DNA of 64,000 bases, from NCBI RefSeq assembly GCF_001425175.1, contig NZ_LMDV01000010.1, positions 124,001 to 188,000 on the forward strand. The letters run 5' to 3'. Position numbers and translations under genes: made by a program. The stretch is from Nocardioides sp. Root1257 (lineage in GTDB: Bacteria; Actinomycetota; Actinomycetes; Propionibacteriales; Nocardioidaceae). The notes below the pieces were generated by a model. That model did no database searches. It was given only the letters and a program-made list of their open reading frames with translations, and had not been told where the DNA came from. How positions within the stretch are numbered: the first letter of the stretch is position 1; every line of letters begins with the position of its first letter. Shown here one piece after another: positions 23,910-31,460 of the stretch.

Positions 23910-24307
23910 TCACCCGGGGCCTCGCCGCGGCGTACGTGCTGACGATCGCGACGATGACGACCGTCGGCTTCGTGACGGACTCGCCGGCCCCGATCCTGGT
24001 CGCGGGAGTGCTGTCCCTGCCGACGAGCGTGCCGGCCGGGATCGGCTTCTACGTGGTCTTCGGCCTGCTGGCGCAGGTGCCCGGCGCGAACCCGAGCACC
24101 AGCAGCGGGTCGATGTCGTGCACGTCCGCGGGCGAGTGCCACGGATCCAGCTCGGGAGAGGCGGCGACCTGGTTCCTGGTGACGACCGACGTCGTCGGGA
24201 TCCTTGCCCTGACCCTCGCCGCGGTGCTGAACGTGCTGATCGTCGGGCGGCTGGTCAGGGGAAGGCGCGCAGCTTCGGACCGGACCCGGTCGGGTGCCCT
24301 GCCGTGA
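23906..24307 (+). CDS. Small membrane protein of unknown function
   Basis: A 133-residue protein with a GTG start overlapping the tetR stop (GTGA). Hydrophobic helices flank a small Ser/Cys-containing extracytoplasmic loop (SSGSMSCTSAGECHGSSSG); the two cysteines could pair. No family is recognised. The last dozen residues (RRAASDRTRSGALP) are encoded by a segment (24254-24293) that is nearly identical to the 3' end of the antisense terD gene, so this C-terminus may have been acquired by a local duplication. Its stop overlaps the next gene's start. Confidence 0.7.
   Translation: MITRGLAAAYVLTIATMTTVGFVTDSPAPILVAGVLSLPTSVPAGIGFYVVFGLLAQVPGANPSTSSGSMSCTSAGECHGSSSGEAATWFLVTTDVVGILALTLAAVLNVLIVGRLVRGRRAASDRTRSGALP
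24254..24293 (+). repeat. Copy of the terD 3' end (direct repeat A)
   Basis: This 40-base segment matches 24535-24574 at 37 of 40 positions (shared core GGAAGGCGCGCAGCTTCGGA). The second copy holds the terD stop codon and C-terminal codons. The copies are 281 bases apart in the same orientation. Confidence 0.8.
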
Positions 24308-24528
24308 GGCCGTACCTGTGGACCCTTGCCGCGGTCTGGCTCACCTGGTTCGCCGGCCTGGTGGCTGCCTCGGTGCACGACGATCACGCCGGCGTCGGCA
24401 CGGCGTACCTCGTGTGGTTCGTGGGCATCCCGGTCTCCGTGCTCATCTCCGTGCTCGCGTGCGCGGCCATCGCGGGCGCGCAGTGCCTCGAAGCCGGGGA
24501 GCGGCGGCGCACGGGCGAGCGCGGGTGA
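24304..24528 (+). CDS. Small membrane protein of unknown function
   Basis: A 74-residue protein with a GTG start overlapping the previous stop. Two hydrophobic helices are visible (LWTLAAVWLTWFAGLVAAS and LVWFVGIPVSVLISVLACAA) with a short HDDHAG loop between and a basic C-terminus. No family is recognised. It is the last gene of the four-gene operon controlled by the palindrome and ends seven bases before the convergent terD gene. Confidence 0.65.
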   Translation: MRPYLWTLAAVWLTWFAGLVAASVHDDHAGVGTAYLVWFVGIPVSVLISVLACAAIAGAQCLEAGERRRTGERG

Positions 24529-24534
24529 GCCGGC

Positions 24535-24574
24535 GTCAGAGGAAGGCGCGCAGCTTCGGACCCGACTCGGTCGG
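24535..24574 (+). repeat. Direct repeat B, over the terD 3' end
   Basis: This 40-base segment matches 24254-24293 at 37 of 40 positions and contains the terD stop codon and last codons on the minus strand. It is probably the parent copy because it is part of a conserved gene. Confidence 0.8.
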
Positions 24575-25093
24575 CAGCTTGACGGCGATCCCCTCGGCGA
24601 CGGCGCGCAGGGTCCAGCCCTCCCCGTCGCGGACGATCCGGGCCATCACGACGCCGGTCTCCGGCACGCCGAGGGTCAGCGTCACGCGGGCCAGCTCGGT
24701 GCCCTGGTCGTCGACGACGCGGCAGTAGGCGTTGGCGACCCACTCGAGCGAGTGGCCCTGGTAGCTGGTGACGAGCAGGAAGATCGTGTCGATCTGGCGG
24801 TGCACCTTCGCGAGGTCGACGGTGATGGTCTCGTCGTCACCGTCGCCACTGCCCGTGGTGTTGTCACCGAGGTGCTCGACCGAGCCGTCGCGGGTCCTCG
24901 TGTTGTTGTAGAAGGCGAGGTCGAAGAGCTGACCGCCACCGAACTCGACGGCCGACGCGTCCAGGTCGACGTCACGGTTGCCGCCACTGCTGAACCCGCC
25001 GGCGCTGGGGTTCTTGTCCCACCCCAGCCCCATCCGCAGCACGCCGGCGTCGACGGGCAGCGCCATCTCCTGGCCCTTGGTCAGCTCGATCAC
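24536..25093 (-). CDS. TerD family stress protein
   Basis: A 185-residue protein with the calcium-binding TerD core: LGWDKNP, DLDASAVEFGGGQLFDLAFYNN, then GDGDDETITVDLAKV and a second half with NAYCRVVDDQG. TerD-type proteins bind calcium and are linked to tellurite and general envelope stress, but the molecular role is unsettled. It starts at GTG 25091-25093 (VIELTKGQEM, the usual start). It stands as a single gene, convergent with the membrane-protein operon; its 3' end is duplicated 281 bases away. Confidence 0.93.
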   Translation of the reverse strand: MIELTKGQEMALPVDAGVLRMGLGWDKNPSAGGFSSGGNRDVDLDASAVEFGGGQLFDLAFYNNTRTRDGSVEHLGDNTTGSGDGDDETITVDLAKVHRQIDTIFLLVTSYQGHSLEWVANAYCRVVDDQGTELARVTLTLGVPETGVVMARIVRDGEGWTLRAVAEGIAVKLPTESGPKLRAFL

Positions 25094-25124
25094 GGGGCCG
25101 AGGCTACCCGGGTCCGGCCCCGGG

Positions 25125-26399
25125 TCAGGGGCTCCAGATCCACGTCTCGTCCGAGATCCCCGACGGGTCGTCGTACGCCGTCGCCTCGTCGATGCCACCG
25201 AAGACCATCAGCCGGCCGTCGCCCCAGACCGCGCCCTGCTGGAGGTCGACGTCCGAGCGCGGCCTGCCGAGCGTCGTCCAGGTCTCCGCGTCGTCGTCGT
25301 AGACGTAGCCCCAGGCCGCCATGAGCGGGCCGTCCGCGGCGTGGGGGTACCACCCGTCGCCCGTCCGCGCCTCCACGTCGGGCGCGCCGGGCAGCCTGCT
25401 CCACCGTCCGGTCTCCGGGTCGAGCCGTCCACCCATGGGCGGGTTCCCGTCGAGGCCGGGTGCGGTCTGGATGTCGAGCGCGACCAGACGCGTGCCGGTC
25501 CAGTGCGCGCAGAGGTCGCCGATCGTGCCGGTCGTCGGGAAGCGCTCGCTCCAGGTCGCCCCGTCCCACCGGTCGACGATCGTGAAGGGTGGGGTGTCCC
25601 CGTCGTCGGGCGCCACGTCCGGATCGGCGCCGCAGGCGAAGATCCCGTCGTCGGTGGGCAGCACGGAGTACGCCGTCAGCCGGGGCTCCTGGTCGTCGAC
25701 CGGCAGGCGCGACCACGCGCGCGCCGCGGGGTTGAGCACCATCACCCGGCCCGACGTGGACATGACGTACACCTGGCCGTCGAGGGCCTGCAGGTTGCCG
25801 CTGTCGGAGACCCGCGCCGGCGCCGCGGGCAGGGACGACCAGGTGTCGCCCTCGATGTCGTAGGCGAGCCAGCGGCGCGCGCCGTCGAAGAGCACCAGGG
25901 TCCGGCCGACGACCACCGGGCGGAACCAGTAGCCGATCGGCACCGGTGCGTCGGCGATCCGGCGCCAGGTGTCGGTCGCGGGGTCGTACGCCGCGCCGTC
26001 CTCGGCCATCGGGTCCGCGGCCACGCAGCTGGCGGCCGGCGGGCAGGGCGAGTCGGTGCCGCCGCCGAGGACCAGCGCCTCCGTGCCGGTCCACGCCGTG
26101 ACCGGCGCCCAGCGAGGGCCGACCGGCGAGGGGGCGCCGGCGTGCCAGCTGCCGCCGACGGGCGGGGCCGGGGCCGGGTCGACACGACGGGCGTCGCCGA
26201 GTCTCGGGCCAGCGACCAGCGCGACGACGACGGCGAGGACCGCGACCGCGGCCGCTCCCTCGACGATCCTCCGACGGCGTCGGAGGCGCCGGCCGAGCTG
26301 CTCAGCGGCGAACCGGTCCCCCGGCCCCGGGTCGACACCGGCGAGGCCGTCGGTCAGCCGGCTGCGGAGGCGGTCCTCGATGCTGGTGCGGGGGCTCAT
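25125..26399 (-). CDS. Kelch-like repeat membrane protein, partner of the ECF sigma factor
   Basis: A 424-residue protein. A short cytoplasmic N-terminus (IEDRLRSRLTDGLAGVDPGPGD shortened in sense) leads to a membrane helix near residues 47-65 (GAAAVAVLAVVVALVAGP). The extracytoplasmic part contains kelch-like repeats: several AYDPATDTW, AYDIEGDTW and LDPETGRW segments, each at a blade edge, ending in MVFGGIDEATAYDD. This implies a beta-propeller. Its ATG overlaps the stop of the SigE-family sigma gene (ATGA). The layout matches proteins that serve as anti-sigma or sensor partners of SigE-family factors; that role is inference. Confidence 0.75.
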   Translation of the reverse strand: MSPRTSIEDRLRSRLTDGLAGVDPGPGDRFAAEQLGRRLRRRRRIVEGAAAVAVLAVVVALVAGPRLGDARRVDPAPAPPVGGSWHAGAPSPVGPRWAPVTAWTGTEALVLGGGTDSPCPPAASCVAADPMAEDGAAYDPATDTWRRIADAPVPIGYWFRPVVVGRTLVLFDGARRWLAYDIEGDTWSSLPAAPARVSDSGNLQALDGQVYVMSTSGRVMVLNPAARAWSRLPVDDQEPRLTAYSVLPTDDGIFACGADPDVAPDDGDTPPFTIVDRWDGATWSERFPTTGTIGDLCAHWTGTRLVALDIQTAPGLDGNPPMGGRLDPETGRWSRLPGAPDVEARTGDGWYPHAADGPLMAAWGYVYDDDAETWTTLGRPRSDVDLQQGAVWGDGRLMVFGGIDEATAYDDPSGISDETWIWSP

Positions 26400-26902
26400 G
26401 CGCGGTCTCCTTCCGCTGGGTCCAGCTCGCCGAGCCGGGTGCGCAGGGTCGCCAGCGCGGCCGCGGCCTGCGACTTCACCGTCCCCGGGCGGCACCCGAG
26501 GGCGTCGGCGATCTGGCGCTCGCTCAGGTCCTCGTAGTAGCGCAGCACCACGACCGCACGCTGCCGTGGTGGCAGGGCGCGCACCGCGCGCCAGACCTCG
26601 TCCCGCTCGAGCAGGTCCGGAGCAGGGTCCGCCACGCGGTCCGGCAGCCGGTCCACCGGCGTCTCGCGGCGGAAGGACGCCCGGCGGTGGTGGCCGATCG
26701 CGGCGTTGATCGCGATCCGGCGCACGTAGGCGGTCGGGTCGCTGGCGCGGTGCACCCGCGACCACGAGGCGTACGCCTTGGCGAAGGCCACCTGCACGGC
26801 GTCCTCGGCGAGCTGCCGGTCACCGGTGACGGCGTACGTCGTGCGCAGCAGCGTCGGGCGCGCCGCGACGTAGAAGCTCGCGAAGTCCGGCACCGTGCTC
26901 AC
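26396..26902 (-). CDS. SigE-family ECF RNA polymerase sigma factor
   Basis: A 168-residue sigma factor. Region 2 is FASFYVAARPTLLRTTYAVTG, then LAEDAVQVAFAKAYASW and YVRRIAINAAIGHHRR; region 4 is LPPRQRAVVVLRYYEDLSERQIADALGCRPGTVKSQ. The FxxFYxxxxPxLxRxAYxxTGD start is characteristic of the SigE family of actinobacteria. The GTG at 26900-26902 gives the normal length. The stop overlaps the Kelch-like gene. Its regulon cannot be seen; its own promoter would lie in the 44 bases before the gene. Confidence 0.93.
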   Translation of the reverse strand: MSTVPDFASFYVAARPTLLRTTYAVTGDRQLAEDAVQVAFAKAYASWSRVHRASDPTAYVRRIAINAAIGHHRRASFRRETPVDRLPDRVADPAPDLLERDEVWRAVRALPPRQRAVVVLRYYEDLSERQIADALGCRPGTVKSQAAAALATLRTRLGELDPAEGDRA

Positions 26903-26946
26903 ACCCTGAGGATGCCTGCTGACGGCGGTTCGGTTCGGTCGTTCCC

Positions 26947-27465
26947 TCAGTCGGCCGAGCGCGCGTCGCGCTCGGCGAGCTCCCGGAAGGTGAGCAGCTG
27001 CTTGCGCATCATCACCAGGTCGCCCCAGGCGAGCAGTCGCGACGCCGCCCAGGCGACCGGCCCGCGCTGGCCGGTGAGGATCCGGCAGACGAGGCGGCTC
27101 CCGGCGCCGTCCGCCTCCACGGCGTACGTGACGGCGGTGCGACCGAAGACCTTCGGGATCGTCAGGCCGCTCCAGTGGTGGCCCGGATCGACGTCGGTGA
27201 CCCGGAAGACCTGGACCCGCTGGCCGACCGCCGGGTCCTCGACGCCCGGTGTGAGCCGACGGGGCGAGCGGCGGCCCCGGTTGTCGATCCAGTCGTAGGA
27301 GTAGGGCCCGACCTCCATCTGGCACAGCCACCGCCAGACCAGCTCGGGGCCGGCGGCGACGGGTACGGCGCGGGTCATCCGCAGCACCGGGCCGTCGACC
27401 ATCGCGTCGGCCGGGTAGGTGCGCGCGTGCTCGTCCGGGGTGGCACCCCAGACGAGCGGGAGCAT
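26947..27465 (-). CDS. SRPBCC-superfamily protein
   Basis: A 172-residue protein with features of the START/SRPBCC fold: a VLRMTRAVPVAAGPELVWRWLCQMEVGPYSYDWID segment (given in part) with the typical vWrwLcqm pattern, then VFRVTDVDPGHHWSG and TYAVEADGAGSRLVCRI. Such proteins bind hydrophobic ligands; no substrate is apparent. Its ATG overlaps the proC stop by one base (TGATG), so it is probably translated with proC, though a functional link is not obvious. No membrane helix is seen. Confidence 0.72.
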   Translation of the reverse strand: MLPLVWGATPDEHARTYPADAMVDGPVLRMTRAVPVAAGPELVWRWLCQMEVGPYSYDWIDNRGRRSPRRLTPGVEDPAVGQRVQVFRVTDVDPGHHWSGLTIPKVFGRTAVTYAVEADGAGSRLVCRILTGQRGPVAWAASRLLAWGDLVMMRKQLLTFRELAERDARSAD

Positions 27466-28268
27466 CAGCTGCCTTCGGCCAACGCGCGGGACCGGTCGCG
27501 CGCGGCCTCCATCGCGGCCAGGAAGGCGGCCCGGACCTTGTGGATCTCGAGCTCGCGCAGCGCCGCGGCCGTGGTGCCCGCGGGCGAGGTGACCTGCTCG
27601 CGGAGCACGGTCGGGTGGGTGCCGGTCTCGCGGAGCATCTTCGCGGAGCCGACGACGGTCTGGACGACGAGGTCGGTCGCGGTGGAGCGCGGCAGCCCGA
27701 GGTGCACGCCGGCCTCGATCATCGACTCGACGACGAAGAAGATGTACGCCGGCCCGCTGCCGGAGATCGCCGTGACGGCGTCCTGCTGGCGCTCCGGGAT
27801 GCGCAGCACCTTGCCGACCGAGGCCATCAGCGCCTCCGCCTCGGCGAGGTGCTCGTCGGAGCAGTGGCTGCCGGGCGAGATGGCCGCCATGCCCTCGTCG
27901 ACGAGCGCCGGGGTGTTCGGCATGACCCGGACGACGGCGACGCCCTCGGGCACCCGGGACTCGATGAAGGCGGTGGTGATGCCGGCCGCCAGCGAGACGA
28001 GCAGCTGGCCGGGGCGCAGCACGGAGGCGATCTCGTCGAGCACGTCGCCCATGTCCTGCGGCTTGACGACGAGCGCGACCGTGTCCGACTTCTCGGCCGC
28101 CTCGCGGTTGTCGACCACGGCGACGCCGTACCGCTCCTCGAGCTCGCGGGCACGCTCCGGACGCTTCTCGCCGACGAGCAGGTTGTCGACGCGGCGGCCG
28201 GCGCGGACCAGGCCCGAGAGCAGGGTCTCGCCCATGACTCCGGCGCCGAGGATGGCGGTCTGGGACAT
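27465..28268 (-). CDS. proC: Pyrroline-5-carboxylate reductase ProC
   Basis: ProC reduces pyrroline-5-carboxylate to proline with NAD(P)H. The 267-residue protein has the N-terminal nucleotide loop ILGAGVMGETLLSGL, the substrate region RVMPNTPALVDEG and the C-terminal signature AISGSGPAYIFFVVESM with EQVTSPAGTTAAAL. It starts at ATG 28266-28268. A proline dehydrogenase gene lies 24 bases upstream on the same strand, so synthesis and breakdown of proline are adjacent. A proC gene occupies the same neighbourhood in M. tuberculosis (Rv0500) and S. coelicolor (from memory). Confidence 0.95.
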   Translation of the reverse strand: MSQTAILGAGVMGETLLSGLVRAGRRVDNLLVGEKRPERARELEERYGVAVVDNREAAEKSDTVALVVKPQDMGDVLDEIASVLRPGQLLVSLAAGITTAFIESRVPEGVAVVRVMPNTPALVDEGMAAISPGSHCSDEHLAEAEALMASVGKVLRIPERQQDAVTAISGSGPAYIFFVVESMIEAGVHLGLPRSTATDLVVQTVVGSAKMLRETGTHPTVLREQVTSPAGTTAAALRELEIHKVRAAFLAAMEAARDRSRALAEGS

Positions 28269-28292
28269 GGGCTCGTCCTTACTTCTGGGGAC

Positions 28293-29228
28293 TTACTTCT
28301 TGGAGATCAGCGAGCGGACGAAGAATGACAGGTTCTGCGGACGCTCAGCGAGCCTTCTCATCAGGTAGCCGTACCACTCGGTGCCGTAGGGGACGTAGAC
28401 GCGCATCCGCTCGCCCTTGCCCGCGAGCCGGCGCTGCTCCTCGGGTCGGATGCCGTAGAGCATCTGGAACTCGTAGGTCCCCGGCGCGCGACCGAAGCGG
28501 CTCGCGAGCGAGCCGGCGATCTCGACCATGCGCGGGTCGTGGGTGGCGATCATCGGGTAGCCCTCGCCGGCCAGCAGCACCTTGAGGCAGCGGACGTAGG
28601 ACTTGTCGATCTCGAGCCGGTCCTGGAAGGCGACCTCCTCGGGCTCGAGGTAGGCACCCTTGCAGAGCCGGACCCGGGAGCCCTCGTGGGCCAGCGCCCG
28701 GCAGTCGGCCTCGGTGCGGTGCAGCATCGCCTGGAGCACGGCACCGGTCTCGGGGAAGTCCTTGCGCAGCTCGCGCAGGATGCCGAGGGTCGAGTCGGTG
28801 GTGGTGTGGTCCTCCATGTCGAGGGTGACCGTGGTGCCGGCGTTGCGGGCCGCCCGGCAGATGGTGCGCGCGTTCTCCAGGGCGACCTTGTGGCCGACCT
28901 CGGGGAGGAACTGCCCGATCGCGCTCAGCTTCACCGACACCTCCGCGCCGCGGGTCAGGCCGCGCGCCGAGAGCTGCTGGAGGAGGTCGAGGTACGCCGT
29001 CACCGTCGCGTCGGCCTGCTCCGCGTCCAGCGTGTCCTCGCCGAGGAAGTCGAGCGTCACGAGGAGCCCGTCCTCGGACAGCACGGCGGTGGCGTCGGCG
29101 GCGGCCGCGGTGGTCTCACCGGGCACGTAGCTGCGGACGATGCCGGCGGAGACGGGCATGGTGCTGACGAGCTTCTTGACCTGCTCGCTGCGGGCGAGCA
29201 GCAGCAGGGGCTGGCGGAGGAGCGACAT
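28293..29228 (-). CDS. Proline dehydrogenase
   Basis: A 311-residue monofunctional proline dehydrogenase (FAD enzyme) that oxidises proline to pyrroline-5-carboxylate. TIM-barrel motifs include SVKLSAIGQ, VTLDMEDHTTTDSTL, VRLCKGAYLEPEEVAF, IATHDPRMVEIA, FQMLYGIRPEEQRRL and the C-terminal helix VYVPYGTEWYGYLMRRLAERPQN, all expected for PutB-type enzymes. It starts at ATG 29226-29228. No P5C dehydrogenase is seen in the window. The role in proline use or redox balance is well supported by family; control is not visible. Confidence 0.95.
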   Translation of the reverse strand: MSLLRQPLLLLARSEQVKKLVSTMPVSAGIVRSYVPGETTAAAADATAVLSEDGLLVTLDFLGEDTLDAEQADATVTAYLDLLQQLSARGLTRGAEVSVKLSAIGQFLPEVGHKVALENARTICRAARNAGTTVTLDMEDHTTTDSTLGILRELRKDFPETGAVLQAMLHRTEADCRALAHEGSRVRLCKGAYLEPEEVAFQDRLEIDKSYVRCLKVLLAGEGYPMIATHDPRMVEIAGSLASRFGRAPGTYEFQMLYGIRPEEQRRLAGKGERMRVYVPYGTEWYGYLMRRLAERPQNLSFFVRSLISKK

Positions 29229-29280
29229 GCCTCTCAGGCTACGACGGGACCCGGCCGAAGCCCGATTTCAGGGGTGCCCC

Positions 29281-30012
29281 TCAGGGAGTACGTCGGCGCA
29301 GGGTCGCCGCGCCCAGCACCAGCACGACCACGGCGTACCCGGCGATGACCGCGAGGTCCTGCCAGACGTCACCGGTGTCGGCCGTGACGGTGAGCGTCTG
29401 CATCGCGTCGACGGCGTACGTGAGCGGCAGCACCCGGCTGACCCACTCGAGCGCGTCGGGCAGCTGGTCGGTGGGCACGAAGAGCCCGCAGAGCAGGATC
29501 TGCGGGATCACCACCAGCGGCATGAACTGCACGGCCTGGAACTCTGTCCGCGCGAACGCGCTGACGAACAGGCCGAGCGCCGTGCCCAGGACCGCGTCGG
29601 CGATCGCGACGACCGCGAGCAGCCAGACGGGCCCCTGGACGTCGAGGCCCAGCACGCCGACGCTCAGCCCGACCGCGAGCACGGCCTGGATCGCGGCGAC
29701 GGCGCCGAACGCCACGGCGTACCCGCCGAGGAAGTCGATCTTGCCCATCGGCATGGCCAGCAGGCGCTCGAGGGTGCCGCCGCTGCGCTCGCGCAGCGTG
29801 GTCACGCTGGTCACCAGGAACATCACGATGAACGGGAACATCGCGAGCACCGCCGGCCCGAACTGGTCGAAGTACGGCGTGTTCTCGAACATCCACCACA
29901 GGAGGGTGATCAGGACGCACGGCAGCACCAGCAGCAGGACCAGGGTGCGCGGGTCGCAGCGGACCTGAAGGATCACGCGGGCCGTCACCGCCCCCAGGAT
30001 GCGGGGACTCAT
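29281..30012 (-). CDS. ABC-2 type transporter permease
   Basis: A 243-residue membrane protein of the ABC-2 export family with about six helices: the first at LVLLLVLPCVLITLLWWMF, then LAMFPFIVMFLVTSV, and the family's TTLRERSGGTLERLLAMP segment, followed by helices around VVAIADAVLGTALGL, LVVIPQILLCGLFVP and DLAVIAGYAVVVLVLG. The ATG at 30010-30012 overlaps the ATPase stop by four bases. The pair forms one exporter; substrates in this family include drugs, lipids and polysaccharides, so function stays open. A TetR gene lies upstream on the same strand. Confidence 0.9.
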   Translation of the reverse strand: MSPRILGAVTARVILQVRCDPRTLVLLLVLPCVLITLLWWMFENTPYFDQFGPAVLAMFPFIVMFLVTSVTTLRERSGGTLERLLAMPMGKIDFLGGYAVAFGAVAAIQAVLAVGLSVGVLGLDVQGPVWLLAVVAIADAVLGTALGLFVSAFARTEFQAVQFMPLVVIPQILLCGLFVPTDQLPDALEWVSRVLPLTYAVDAMQTLTVTADTGDVWQDLAVIAGYAVVVLVLGAATLRRRTP

Positions 30013-30722
30013 GCCGCGTCCGAGCGGACGATGGCGAGGAACGCCGCGTCGACGGAGTCGGCGCCGGCCTGCTGCTTGATCTCGGTCGGCGACCCGTCGG
30101 CGATGATCCGGCCCTCGCGCATCAGCAGCAGCCGGTCGCACCGCTCGGCCTCGTCCATCACGTGGCTGGAGACGAGGACCGCCGTGCCACCGGCGGCGAG
30201 CTCGTGGAAGAGAGCCCAGAGGTCCTCGCGCAGGACGGGGTCGAGGCCGACCGTCGGCTCGTCCAGGACCAGGAGGTCGGGGCTGCCGAGCAGCGCGACC
30301 GCCAGGCTGGCCCGGCTCCGCTGACCGCCGCTCAGCCGCCCGACCACGCGGTCGCGCTGGCTCCCGAGGTCGACGGCCTCCACCACCCGGTCCACCTCCT
30401 GCCGGTCGACGCCGAGCACCCGCGCGAAGAACCGGAGGTTCTCGGCGACCGAGAGGTCGTCGTACACGCTCGCGGCCTGGGTGACGTAGCCGATCCGGTC
30501 GCGCAGCGGCCGACTGCCGGCCTCCTGGCCGAACACCCGGACCGTCCCACCGGCGACCTGCTGGACACCGACCAGGCAGCGCATCAGCGTCGACTTGCCG
30601 CAGCCGCTCGGGCCGAGGAGCCCGGTGACCCCGTCGCCGATCGAGAGGTCGAGGTGCTCCAGCACGTCGTGCCCGCCGCGGACGACGTGGAGGTCGCTGA
30701 TCTCCACCGCGTTTTTCACCAT
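30009..30722 (-). CDS. ABC transporter ATP-binding protein
   Basis: A 237-residue ATPase with Walker A (GLLGPSGCGKSTLMRCL, about residue 37), Q-loop (VTQAASVYDDLS), signature LSGGQRSRAS, Walker B (LLVLDEPTVGLDP) and the switch histidine in VLVSSHVMDEA. It powers the ABC-2 permease encoded next. ATG 30720-30722 follows a good leaderless promoter (-35 TTGCGA, -10 CATAAT). A near-palindrome (30715-30730) spans the start codon, and a 92-base nested palindrome lies upstream of the -35 box, so expression is probably regulated, possibly by the TetR protein of 30870-31460. Confidence 0.94.
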   Translation of the reverse strand: MVKNAVEISDLHVVRGGHDVLEHLDLSIGDGVTGLLGPSGCGKSTLMRCLVGVQQVAGGTVRVFGQEAGSRPLRDRIGYVTQAASVYDDLSVAENLRFFARVLGVDRQEVDRVVEAVDLGSQRDRVVGRLSGGQRSRASLAVALLGSPDLLVLDEPTVGLDPVLREDLWALFHELAAGGTAVLVSSHVMDEAERCDRLLLMREGRIIADGSPTEIKQQAGADSVDAAFLAIVRSDAA

Positions 30723-30730
30723 GTGATGAA
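30715..30730. promoter_or_regulatory. Near-palindrome over the ABC operon start
   Basis: TTCACCATGTGATGAA is symmetrical except at two central and one inner position pairs. It lies across the start codon and the first transcribed base. Size fits a TetR operator, and a TetR gene is adjacent, but a chance match cannot be excluded. Confidence 0.4.
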
Positions 30731-30759
30731 TTATGGGTCGTGTGGAGCGGGGGTCGCAA
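30730..30759 (-). promoter_or_regulatory. Leaderless-type promoter of the ABC exporter operon
   Basis: On the minus strand the -35 box is TTGCGA (30754-30759), an 18-base spacer follows, and the -10 box is CATAAT (30730-30735). The ATG at 30722 begins eight bases after the -10 box. Confidence 0.6.
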
Positions 30760-30766
30760 GAGGTCG

Positions 30767-30858
30767 CAGGGATACCCGGCCGACCGTCTCTTCGTTAACT
30801 GGGAGGGCACTGCAATGCCCTCCCAGTTCGAGCTTCCCCGGTCAACCGGGTATCCCTG
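30767..30858. repeat. 92-base nested palindrome upstream of the ABC operon
   Basis: Outer arms CAGGGATACCCGG (30767-30779) and CCGGGTATCCCTG (30846-30858) are exact complements. Inside lies a second exact 13-bp stem, AACTGGGAGGGCA (30797-30809) and TGCCCTCCCAGTT (30816-30828), with a six-base loop. It starts 11 bases after the TetR stop codon region and ends before the ABC promoter. It could be the tetR terminator, a regulatory structure or a mobile-element remnant. Confidence 0.75.
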
Positions 30859-30869
30859 GGAACGCCGAC

Positions 30870-31460
30870 CTACGACAGCGGCCCGGTCAGGTACCGCTGG
30901 ACCGTCGGGCCGTAGATCGCGACCAGGTCGTCGGCCGGCAGGGATGCGATCGGCTCGACCTCGAGGACGTAGCGGGTGAGGATCAGGCCGATCACCTGGC
31001 TGGCGACGAGCGGCATGCGAACGTCGGGCCGGTCGATGCCGAGGGCGACGCCGACCGGCTGGAGCACGGCGGGCACGAACCCGTCACGCAGGAGACGCTG
31101 GCTGGACGGGTCCAAGATGCTGCGGGCGAGCCCGACCAGCGGGAGCCGGAGGTCGGGGTCGTCCCAGACCGAGAGGAAGACGCGCACCATGCGCTCGCCC
31201 GCGCCGTCCGGTCCCAGCGCGACGACCTCGGCCAGCCGCTCGCGCGGATCCACCGGCAGCTCGAGCGCGGCGACGAACAGGTCGTCCTTGCTGCCGAAGT
31301 AGTGGTGCACCAGGGCGGCGTCGACGCCCGCCGAGGCCGCGACCGCGCGGATCGACGTACCGGCGAAGCCCTGGGCGGCGAAGAGCTCCCGGGCCGCTGT
31401 CAGGATCCCGGCCCGGGTGTCCGGCGCGCCCGGTCGGCGTCCCCGCCGGGGGCTCGTCAC
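30870..31460 (-). CDS. TetR/AcrR family transcriptional regulator
   Basis: A 196-residue regulator with an N-terminal HTH (AARELFAAQGFAGTSIRAVA, AGVDAALVHHYFGSKDDLF) and a C-terminal domain similar to TetR_C_7-type regulators of exporters (LVASQVIGLILTRYVLEVEPIASLP). The GTG at 31458-31460 overlaps the stop of the sugar-phosphate isomerase-like gene. Downstream on the same strand is an ABC-2 exporter with palindromes around its promoter, the most likely target (inference). It may also regulate the isomerase-like gene with which it is co-translated. Confidence 0.9.
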   Translation of the reverse strand: MTSPRRGRRPGAPDTRAGILTAARELFAAQGFAGTSIRAVAASAGVDAALVHHYFGSKDDLFVAALELPVDPRERLAEVVALGPDGAGERMVRVFLSVWDDPDLRLPLVGLARSILDPSSQRLLRDGFVPAVLQPVGVALGIDRPDVRMPLVASQVIGLILTRYVLEVEPIASLPADDLVAIYGPTVQRYLTGPLS

